The notes under the pieces were generated by a model. It was not told where the DNA came from, did no database searches, and saw nothing but the letters and a program-made list of their open reading frames with translations. Below, piece after piece: positions 1-11,800 of a DNA stretch of 64,000 bases. This DNA is from Acestrorhynchus altus. Taxonomy: Eukaryota > Chordata > Actinopteri > Characiformes > Acestrorhynchidae. Made by a program: the position numbers and the translations under genes. Every line of letters starts with the position of its first letter. Position 1 is the stretch's first letter. Where the stretch lies: positions 26,305,886 to 26,369,885 of the forward strand of contig CM067508.1 of the NCBI GenBank assembly GCA_034509495.1, given 5' to 3'.

Positions 1-275
1 AACTTAATTTGTTCTGTTTCTAAGTCGGGGCTACAATCAATAACCATTTCCTTAATTTGTCTAATGTAAGCAGCATCACTAACAGCGATTTGGAGCACTG
101 CAGGCACCAGTGATCGCTTTAAACGTGTCAAAGAATGCATCCACTTTACAAGCTTATTTACCACTCTCAGAATAAATCACTCAGAGTTTCTTTTTACAGA
201 GGACCTGCTGAAAAGGAAGAAAAAGGTAAGCTCTGCTTTTATTGGCTGGTTTGCGGCACAGATGGTTTACAGAAG
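1..275. repeat. Left arm of a long inverted repeat
   Basis: The reverse complement of this arm matches 1,765-2,037 with moderate divergence. For example, CCTTAATTTGTCTAATGTAA here pairs with TTACATTAGACAAATTAAGG there. The match reaches position 1, so the arm is cut by the window edge. The minus strand of this arm has an open frame from 176 down to 1 (including AYIRQIKEMVIDCSPDLETE) that I could not assign to a family. Confidence 0.8.
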
Positions 276-3200
276 CCACATAACATTTTTAACGCCAACA
301 AAAGCACTAATTATTCCAGTCTTACCAGATAGTACTGCCGTCCTCTCCACTAGATGAAGAGATTATGGACTTTCATCTTTAGCCTTGCTCCAATTCACTT
401 CCCCAGGTTTGCTTTTATTGAAACTTACTGCTAAATATATAAGCCAGTTATTTCCCTTCTGATATGAGATGTAGTCCAGTTTGTTTTTGAGGCAAAGGAA
501 ATGGGAGAGAAGAGATGCTAAAAAAAAAACAAAAAAAAAAAACATGGTCATGGCCACAAGGTTTGGTTCACATAGCAACCACTATTTCCATAACTACCAG
601 AGTCTGAAGGTGATGAGCTACTCTCCAGTATCAACACCACCCTATTCTCATGAACTCTATCAAATTTTACAGTTCTGCTAGCTTTGATTAGAGCTTTCAC
701 TAGTAGACTGGGTTTATGTAAAAATTTGGGGATGTGAATTAGTCACGACTGTTTGTTTGGATTTGGAATTGACTCATTTTCCCAGCCCTGTTTTGTGTGG
801 ATTTTCTATTCAAGGAAGATGTTTGACGTTCATGGTTTGTATGTTTTACTAAACTGTAAAAAGGGAACGCACAAGTCTTTTTTTTATGATAAAACCAAAC
901 CTGGGGAAGCAAGTGACAGCAAGGCTGAAAGCTTACCAGCTATAATCTCATTAGCCTGCCAACAGTACGTCGCGCTGATGCTACCTTCACGTCAGTCAGA
1001 AGATCCTACTTCCAACTTTTAGTCTTAAGAATTATATAAGCGCTTTATGAAAAATGGATGATGCCAGGTTCATGCTAGCAGAGTAGTCAATTTGGGTAGG
1101 TTGGTAAATAGCATTATTCTACAGGGTGAGTCAAAAGCCACTGGACAGCCAAAAGTCACAAGAAACCTGCTGCCCCCACTGCCAACTCTAATAAACCCAC
1201 CTTGGACAATCCAGGTCGTCAAGGTCAGCTTAGAGGCAACACAGGCAACAGTGGCATTATTCAGACATGTCATTTTCCCTTTCATTTCTGAAATAAAAGG
1301 GCGACTTTTGACTCACCCTGTATATCAATTTACATGCAGACAGATTACAGATTTAAATCACCTTCACAAAAAACCATTAACAGCAACTGCAAATATAAAC
1401 TCCATCCAATACTGATTCGGTCTGCTCCAGCATGAAGGCCAACTTGTATTCATCATTCCAAAAGCATGTGTAGGCAGTATGAGAGGAGTCAATCAGAGGG
1501 CTGTGAGATGAGGTATGTTTGATTGGTGTGGTGCAACAGAGAACACCACCAGTTAGCCACCACACCATGTGGCAGACTGGGGTTCAATTCCCAATCTGGG
1601 CAACTATGCTGTGCTACACCAATAAGAGTCCCTGGGAAAAACTCCTAACACTACTCTGGTCCACCTCTGCAATATGAGCAACCTTGTCACCCTGGATAAG
1701 AGTGTCTGCTAAATGCCATAAATGTAAATGTTTTTGTTATACTGTTAAAAAATGTGCTGTAAAATCGGAGTGTGAGCTATATGTGCTGCAAACCATCCAA
1801 TAAAATCAGAGCTTATCTTTCTTTTTTGACAAACCATATGTATAGGAAAATCAGCATGATTTATTCTGAGAGTGGTAAATAAGCTTTTGAAACTGATGCA
1901 TTTGTTTGACACGTTTAAAGCCATCACTGGTGCCTGCAGTACTTCAAATCAGTGTTAGTTATGCTGCTTACATTAGACAAATTAAGGAAATGGTTATTGA
2001 TTGTAGCCCCAGACTTTGAAAGAGAACAAATGAAGTTAGAATCTCTAATGAAGTCTTTGACAAACATCTTGCTTTCCAGAACCTTGTTCTTGAAAGAAAA
2101 GTTGTGCCTCTTCATTTCACAGTGGTAAGTCATGCAGCTGTCTAGTAATAACCTTCCCTCACCTTAAAGCCAAAGAGAAACTATTATTGACCAACATTGG
2201 GGCCGGAGGAGAGTCCACAAGAACATATGTCTCAATGATGGCGTTCTTCAACTATGCTGAGGAAAATGCAGTTTATGCAGCACCCAGTAAAAAACAAAAA
2301 CTTAAAAAGTGCCTGTGAGATGATACACAGCTTTATTTATACTCAAGCAGTTATTCAGAAAAAAAGAAGGCGTGGAGTGAACTGCATCAGATAGAACCTC
2401 TTCTAAATTGTAAGTATTCACTCTTGCTCCAGCAGAAAGGTTACAGACATGCCTGAAAGATTGTGGACCCTCTATTTCTATTCTAGATTGATGCTCATCA
2501 AACTGGAAAGCCTTAACTCCAACCAATCCACAGTCAAGACAGATGTTTGCAAATTGAGGAAATACAAGATCATTATTACCATTATTTCTGTTGGTCAACC
2601 AAAAAACAAACAAGACGTGTCTTTTAAGTAACTGAAGGACCCGAAGTAATCAGTTCCTCGGAAGAAACCCACCAACATAAGAGCTGAAGCTGTTTAGTGG
2701 TTGGTGTGGCAGATAAACAAAGAGAACCCCACTGAGCCACCACACCATGTGAGAGACTGGGGTTCGATTCCCAGGCTGGGCAACTATGCTGTGCTACACC
2801 AATAAGAGTCCCTGGGAAAAACTCCTAACACTACTCTGGCCCACCTCTGTAAAATGAGTATGCTTGTGAGTCACTCTGGATAAGAGTGTCCGCTAAATGC
2901 CATAAATGTAAAGGTTTTGTATGGAGGAATGGGCTCCAGCCGATGCACAGGATTAAATAACAGTTACAGCACATGTTTAATTCAGATATTGAATCCTTAG
3001 CCATTTCTGATCATTTCATGACTTTTTATATCAAAAAGTTCTAAAAGCTTCACAAATGTTCAAGCTGAAGCCTCACATGACTGTCAGAAGAAAAAAGTAG
3101 GACAAGAAATAAAGAGAGGAACTCAAGAAAGTAAGAAAATCGAGAAATACTCACGATTAGTAAGCTCTTTAAGCTGCTGCTGCAGGGTGATGGAGGCGTT

Positions 3201-6200
3201 ATATGTCCTAAAAACTTTGGCAGTTAGACCAGGCATGAGAGAACTCAGATGCTTATTCAACAATGACGTCTGGGAGAAAAATAGAAAATGGAGTTAGTTA
3301 ACCTATAGCCACATCCAATACAAGCCCACTCAAACCCCACACAGTAATGAGTTTATCATGAGCTACATTTCACTAGATGGCACTGTTGTCTTGAGATTGA
3401 AATACATGGTCTTCTGCATGTTCCACAGCCTTCCCAACTACAGCGGCTACCATTTAGAGAAGACAGGGTCTTTAAAGGCATTAGTTAACGTTCAGCTGTG
3501 TTTAAATGGATCTGTGAGGGCAGAAGTGTGGGCTCAGTATGCAAAACAGAGGCAACACACATAGCCATTAATCCAGGATCCAAACAGTGGTGTTTTGCCA
3601 TTTATAAAAGAATCCATGTGTCTAAAAGGATTACCATTCAGAAACACCTACATCCCATTACTGCACAACTACAGGCATACCCTAAACACAACACAGCACA
3701 CACCAATTCCCATCAGCTGCACGCAGACAACACACGCAGCTAACACACCAAAAACAATGAGGCGGGAACCAGCTTCATCTTCCTTCCCTCCTCACGACTT
3801 GAGCCTAGTTTTGCAATCTCCACCCACCAAGGTTAACTTCTAATGTATTCTGGCTATTAATGGCAGTGTAGACTTTTAGCTTTGATCTGGGAGCATATTT
3901 GCAAATCTGAGCTGTAATAGGCTGGCAGAACATCTGCACCAACTGCTGTGACTGTCTCCACTGAAGCCTGACTAATTCTTTATGTCCATACACTGTTAAC
4001 TCGCACTCAGCCTCCTAGCATCTGGATTTTTATTTTTTATTTATTTACCTCTGAGCTCTGTTTGTGAACCAAACCAATTAGGTAAATATAACATATCCTG
4101 CATAATTCACCAGAGCCAGTCAGTGGACTGCCAACATGCTACACACTGTTCTGCCCATAATGATGGCTACCTTTCGGGGGTTGAAACGGATTAGACAACA
4201 GTGTGGCACCCATAGTAACAGCCACTTTAACATCAATAGATACAAACATGTTCAGAAGTGCTTAATTAAGGTTTGCACATCATGAGGATTATTTTTACCC
4301 ACTACTCCTTGCAGAACTGCTTCATTGAAATTTAAATGCTCTTCAGCAAACAAGTGAATGTCCACAGAGTCTGAAAGTTTTAGCACAGTTGTCTGGAATA
4401 CAGTCTACATTTCTAGACTACTGCTGCTGTAGTCTTTCGCATTCTTTATTCAAAAGACCCAAGTGCGTTTATAGCCTGTGGGTTGTCCGTTTTAGAGCTG
4501 AAACATGTGGCAAGAGGGTTCCAGATGGATCGTACTGCATGCACAATGCCATCCAGGTCCGGTTTGGGAACATCATCTGAATCAGCAAGGAGTGCACATT
4601 AACGTGAATCAGTGCTCACAACCTGGAGAGCTGTTGCACAAAGCAGATTGAAATGAATCATGGCTCCAACAGGAGAGATGTCATTTGAAACAAAGAAGAG
4701 AATTATAAACCTTCAAGAGGGTAAATCACAGAATGCTGCTGGAGAAACTGTGTCGGAGTCAAAGTCTGTGACTGAAATGTAAGAAATGGCCTAATAGAAA
4801 TGGAATTTACATACAGAAAAGCCAAATAAAAGTCATTGTTAACACCTAACCAGAGAAGAACAAGGTTACAGTGGGCTACAGAGAAGCGATCATGGACTGT
4901 GGATGACTGGATGAAAGTTATCTTCAGTGATGAATCACGAATATGCAGTGAACAAGGTCATGATGCTGGAACTTTTGTTTGGTGCTGGTCCAATGAAATT
5001 TATAAAGATGACATGTAAATTTGCACAGTCACTGATGAAATGGGGCTGCGTGTCAGGTAAAGCATGGGGGAGATGACGGTCATTAAATCTTCAATAAATG
5101 CCAAAGTTTCTACAAAATGAAACAATTGAAAGAACTTCCTCCAAGAGGTAATTCCATATTTTTTTGCCAGGGGATGCAAATGTTTGATCAAATAGTCAAA
5201 TTCATACAGTATCTAAATTCTGTTCATATTTACTCAAATTTGTTCTAAATTACAATTAAACAATGTGTATAAAAGTAAACCCAACTCTGCATAAAAAAAC
5301 ACAAAAATTCCTCTCATTTCCCAGTAATCGATCACCCAAAACATGTCTGGGGTCTCAAGTTTGCTTCTTCAATTGAGAAATAAGACGGTACATCCAGATA
5401 TTCATGCGTACAGATATTAAAGACGTACAGCAGCCTGTACTGATGAACATCTCGCCATGAGCATATCTGTGATGTATAGCTGTATAGTTCAATGAGAAAA
5501 GGGGTCCTTTACATACACAAGTCTTAAAGGCAGAACTAAAGCTCTGCTTAATTCTAGAATAAATGATACCTCAGGAGACAAAACATGAATAATACAGGAT
5601 GCAGGTCCTTTAAAATGAAACAGAGATTCACCCTTTAAATAAAACCTGACCTCAACCACAGTGTTGCCAACTGGGGATAATACTCAACTGTACACACAGC
5701 AAATACGATACAATTACATTTAAACAAAGAGAAAAACAGACTGTTCCGACTACTGGTGCTAGTAGGCTGTGGGGAGCCTATTAACTGTGCCATCACACCA
5801 GCCTGCATTCTACAGAAGCTCTGGAAGAGTCTACTAAACCTCAACACCACCAGCTGTGTTCCTGCAGGTAAACTGCAGAGTTCAACACAAGCACCCTCCA
5901 GTAGCCTGGATCTTATACACACCTTCCACTCACACATGACTTGAGATGTAGCGAATATGGCATTAAGCTGAGTGCACACACAGCCTCTCCAAGAGCTTTA
6001 TTGCAGTATGGACAAATATTGGGAAATCGTGGCTCTCCAAAATGACAACTTTATAAGAAGGAAAATGTATTTATTATTTTAAATGACGTGAAAGTATTAG
6101 AAAGCATATGAGTGATGAGCATAGACTGAACAGTGAGAATGGATAAAAATCACCCACAACACCGGAAAAACACTTGGCTACAAAAAGCATTTACAAGCTG

Positions 6201-6565
6201 TGATGTTTGCCAAAGGGGGTGCTACTACCATGTACTAACCATGAGGGATGCCCAACATTTTTGCTTCAGGCCCTTTTCCTTTTTTGTTATTTTGAAAATG
6301 TAAAAGAATTAAAATAAATTGTTTTTTGTTAGAAAAAACAAAGGGAATATTTGTCCTCTGTAACTTTATGCCTTTCGGAGATCATTTCATCTTCAACTTG
6401 CTTAACTGTTCACAGTAAGTAATTTTGACCAGGGGTGCCCAAACTTTTGCATACCACTGTATGGCAGTATACCATTACATTATGAACAAAAAACACAAAA
6501 GCTTATACTTTCTCACAAAAAAACAATGAGTAAAAAAGTATACAACCACTTACACAGTCTTAAAT

Positions 6566-6615
<50 letters not shown>

Positions 6616-8856
6616 ACCCACCCACCCTCCAGTTCATTATCAATGCAAGAGGAAAAGTCTGCACCTTACTCTGGCACAAGCTAAGCAGAGTGTGCAGTAT
6701 CTGACCTAATCATGAACTAGCCGGTGAAACGTCCAGGTGTTTGGGCATTTCGCCATTTTCATGGAAGGAGAAATCAGCACAGCAGCAACACTTAGATATA
6801 AACATACATGTTCACACACAAAGTAGCATGTAATACGATTTGCAGTAAGATTTGCTGGCCCGCGTGGCAGAGGCCAGACGTCAGAAGCTGTGGCTTCTCT
6901 GCCTTCTTTTTCTCCTTCACTCGGGCCTTTACGGTGTCAAAACAGCAGCACAAAGCACAATATCATCTTCCTGCACTTCCGCCTACGATTACCAAAACTG
7001 GCTGGCCCCTCTATCTTTCTCTCTCTCTCCATCATTCTCTTTCTCCACTGTATCGCTGCCATTCCGGCCAGGCATCAAGAGATAATACTGCCACCCACAT
7101 TCCATTTTAAAGCACAGTGCATGTCGGGTCAGACACACAACCTAAATCTTGCCAATAAATCTGCTGTCGGAGAGCAGAGGTTTTACATAGAGATAACCAA
7201 TAAAGGGGGCAATAAACAAATAAATAATCCTCATACGGGGGGGACATTTCACAGCGGGCTTGTACAGTAAGCTGGTTAACCTAAATTCAAAAGTGAGGAC
7301 TGTCCAAATGCAAATATCTCTGAGGTGGGCAATACAGTACGTAGCAGTACTGTGATAAAGTGGTCAGGATTCTTTTTGCGCTGAAGATTAAGAGTTGACC
7401 AACACTGTAATATAAACATAAATCTTAAATATCTTAAAATGATTAAGTATCTCCTAAATGAACATTTTTCAATTAAATTCTGTTTCTCAGTTTGGACAAC
7501 AATACATTTCATGTTGAAAATCATTGATAAATGAGCGGTAGACGTAATGTTTAGTCTGGGTTGCTCCCTCTCAATTTGTGTACTGTTTATTCCCATCTGC
7601 AGGTTAGAACTTTTGACAATGGAACACTAGGCCTTTGCTGGGGCTCCTCACACATGAGGAGCATCAGATGGACCATAGGGTCACTCAAGAGCTGTGAAAT
7701 TACACTATCTATAAACACAGTTCTCTGGAAATGTAACTATCCATTTTTATTTGGCTATAGATACGTGGCTTCACAGCTCTAGAGGGGAGCAACTGTCTAA
7801 CTGCCTGCTTGTTAAAAGGAGAGCAAGTTCAGCATCAACACCACCATTTCTGGATGAGTGGAGAGATACCGAACAGCAATTGAAAGCAAAAGACCAGTGT
7901 GGACTAAGGTGGTGAAGTAATATTACAGGCCATCTTAAACATGACACGGGTCTTTTTTATATTTAAATGGAGCCAATTTTTAAAATAAGTGCCTAATCAA
8001 AATGATTAATTCTGAATATATTCTCCAGACACCAGCTACCAAAAGGTGAGGAGAGCCGAGTAGTGTAGGTAGCCTGTAGTGGAAAAGCTGCATTTCATCC
8101 TGCAGTTTGCAGTGTGCTGAGCCCAGAGTATCAACGATAAAGACACTGTTCTCTGTATTACACAAAATGTTCTGTCACTTAGCACCTCGTTATTTCAAGC
8201 TCAACACTGATCAGAAATCCTGGTTTAAATCTTGAATCGTTAAATCCTTTACTCACACTCAGCCGGTCAAACAGGTCATCCCCCTCTTCCTTGTTTTCCA
8301 TGAAAAGCTTGAGGTTTTTGAAGACCTAAAAGACAGAGACAACACAAAAAACAAACACTTGTACTGTATATCAAACCTTCGGCCTGTACCACCAGTGACT
8401 TCTGTGTTGTTCTCTGTATGTGTGAGTCTGTGGACGGGGGTTGGGAAGGGAATAGCACTCAATCATATTTGACATTTCCACGGAGAGCCGTTTTCCCCCT
8501 GTTACTCTCCTATCGAACCAACTAAAGGCTAAAATATGCAAGCTCCTAATTAATGATAGCAGATGTGTTTCTTTTAAAACAGACTCATTTGAATAACTGT
8601 TTGTCCTTGAGCCAAATGAAGGGGGAAAAAAAAAAAAAACAGAAGCCACCAGACACGCTTGTCAAGCAGTGAGCGATTCGGTCTCTGACTGACCGAACAG
8701 AGTGCCGACCAAAGCACTGATTGACTTGTCTGCAATCCTTTTAGAATCATAATCACGGAGTGTGTGGAGCTTACCAAGCATTACACAGTGTTGCTACACT
8801 TATACAATACTCTGAGCTGCGGAATATGGCCACGCAGCAGCAACTGCCTCCACCCG

Positions 8857-8891
<35 letters not shown>

Positions 8892-11800
8892 CACTGAAGA
8901 TGGCACTCAACATTGTGTCACTGCATTTAAAGACAAAATAAACCAATATGATATAAAGCTCTTCCACTCAGCTGGCACCAGATGCCACTATCCAGGGGCT
9001 CCACTTCTTATTCATTCTGAAGACGGGAACTGAGGGGGGATGGAAATTACATTTCCCTTCAATTATGCCTGACATTTCCAACAACTCTCCTTCTCTCCCA
9101 ATGAACCTGTTAAATATTCAGGGAACTAATTATTTCTTACCTGATGACTTTCGCTTAAATGTTCTCATTTAAATAATGAAAGCTTGTGCCAGCAAACAGA
9201 ACTTGATAGAAGCAAACATCTTGCACACACGCTGGTGCTCTTTTTCTCACTCTAAACCAGTTTGGCTCCATATTTGAAGCAAAACAACAGAAACTTCCAT
9301 AGCCAAAGAGAATGACCCCATGCATTTTGCCTCCCCCTCATCTTTTGACATGCTTCAGTAGACCTACAGCTGCCAACTACTGTGTGTAGTGCCATGGAAC
9401 AGAGAGATTCTTTACACCTTGCATTAACCTAGTTTCTGAAGTTCAATTCTTTTATTTTTTATTTTTTACTTGGATCATGGATTTCACTTGACCACATGAA
9501 AAGCCAGGTGTGAACACACCACGTATGCAGGGTTTATTCAAACCACATTCAGAGGTGATCAGAGAAGCATCTTGACCAGATCTGTATGTAGTGTTGGGCT
9601 TGTGTGCATACACCCAGGCCCACACACTTGGCCCATGGTTGAGTGGAGGGGGCGTGTACCATTCAACCATTTGACCAATCAGAAAAGGGAGGCTATTGAA
9701 GAAAAAAAATATATAGGCCTTGTAGTTCAGGCCTAGAACTGCCCCGATGATCATAAGGTAATGCCACCGTACATCCTGTGTCCAAATGTTTGGATGCTAT
9801 TTTGAGTTGCACGCATTGCTACAGGTGTGCAAATGCAGTACATCTTATTTAGTTCCTGTAGAGAACAGATAAACATGAACCTATTGGTCTAGACATGGAC
9901 TACATGGGTATTAAGCACTGAGCTGGGGAGCAGTGGAACTGTGTTCTCTGGAATTATGGTGCTGTAGAAGTCACCACCCTCCACAACGTAAAAAAGGGCA
10001 AAAGCCTCTTAATTGCATCATCAACTGAGACAAAGTTATGGATACAACTGAATTCTCAACCACTGCAAAGGCAAAAGTGTAATTCGTCAACATATGTGAA
10101 GACAGTGTTTGTAGATACTGTCATACTTTAAAAATATTTCAAAATGAAAACATGCACAATGTGTATCTAGTACACAGCCAAATAAGCTCATTCAAGGGCC
10201 ACAAAAAGGAGGCATTGCTGAGGTCACGAACTGTTGCGCTTACATCATCTGTGAATTTAGCAAACTGTGTGAGTTATTCCCAATAAAAGGGAGAGCAAGC
10301 AAACCTGAATAAAGATAGTCAGAGATTCAATCATGTTCATACCGGATTCAGGATTCCCATGGACATGCTACGCTGGTTAAACTAACGTTAGTCAAATTAC
10401 GTGCCAGAGGGCTGCATTGACCAGTACGCATTTGATATTGACTGTTAAATTACACCCAGGACCTTACACTCCACTTTGTGCTCTCATGTATTAGATTTTA
10501 TCCCTTACTCATATGCAATGAGAGTCTGTGCAGCCTGTGAACTGACTTCTCTAAGCCTAGCTGGTCGGATACGAGCTTGACTGTGCTCTCATTGTGTCGT
10601 TACTCTGGTGTCAGCAGTACAGCACTTAGTCTGAAAAGCAGCTGCACTAGTGGATCTGTAGCAGAGGCAGCCAGGCAAAAATAAGCTTAGTGGGCTGCAG
10701 ATCCAACACCACACTACAATACTTTAAATACTTGGTTTTGAAACCATGTAGCCACCGACATGCTGTCCCTGTAAAATGGTATACATGGTAATTTTTGGAG
10801 ATGGTATGGGGAAAATATCTGGCACCACAAAGCCTGGTGGCAAGTCAAAACAATGCTTTATTGCGTTCTCTTTATTAGGGGTCCAGGAACCATAGGTGCT
10901 GGAACCCTATTGTATTTGCTTAAGTTTTTCTTCTTCTCCTTATTTGTATTTGTGAACAAGACACTGTAAGCCATCCAGACTTGAAACTTGTAGGAGATGT
11001 TTTGTACAAAAATCACACCAACTGGCCTAATGGTGGCGCTCAAGTGCATCAGTTTGCATCAGTTTAGCATTTTTGCCAATATTATCTGAACCAAAAGACA
11101 TAAGCAGAAAGTTTTTTTTTAACTTTTTTTTTTTTAATTCTGCAAAAAGCCCTAATGTCAACTCTATAGTTCCACCCACAACTCCTGCAGCATAACTGGC
11201 AAAATATGTGAAACCAATTAACTTGTATTAGTCCAAGATATTTCATGAGATGCCAACAATACAGGTATGAAAATGTTAACAGGAGCTCAGTTGACAAAAA
11301 CTGGAAAGGTCTTCAAAGACTTTATAAGCTTATGTCATTATTCTGAGGACGCATCCATAGTTTGGTATCAGTTAGTCAACAGGAGGCGCTATAACATGCT
11401 AAAAAACGGCTTCTCAGCCACTGAGCCCAGCTGCGTATGCCACTGAGCTGAAACTTTGTATTGTACATCCTTGAGTTACCCTATACAGAACTTATTCTAT
11501 GGACAACTTAATCATTAGACAAATATATCAATAACCAGCCATTCAGCAGGGCTTTTAATTGGCTTACCACTGGCCAGTCAACACAAAACATGAATGGTAT
11601 GTACATGTAGGAATTCTTTAATAGCCTATGAAGTTTGATGTTAATTGGCCTTTAGGTGGCACTGTTCTAAATAAAATTACTTCGTTGTTGTGGGAGGGAA
11701 TGGTGGGTGCTGATGTCATGCTGTGCATTTTTCCTAATATGTCTGTTAGAAACCTTTTTCTGCAGTTATAGAAGGTTTGATCGAGCCAATTAACAAAATA

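Larger units (their letters stand above)
3270..8256 (-). other. Topoisomerase intron 14
   Basis: Contains the Tc1 remnants at 4,660 and 6,200 and the CA repeat at 6,566. No exon or other gene is seen in the remaining AT-rich sequence. Confidence 0.8.

Noticed and set aside
1581..2771. Possible tRNA genes suggested by B-box sequences at 1,581 and 2,761
   Set aside because: They sit in tRNA-derived SINE heads with SINE bodies and tails; no cloverleaf was resolved.
1..3154. Search for remaining topoisomerase exons with the catalytic His and Tyr
   Set aside because: No CNHQRA-like or KLNYLDPR-like coding sequence was found on the minus strand; these exons must lie before position 1.
4836..5018. 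60-codon frame considered as a gene
   Set aside because: It is a fragment of a broken Tc1 transposase with deletions on both sides.
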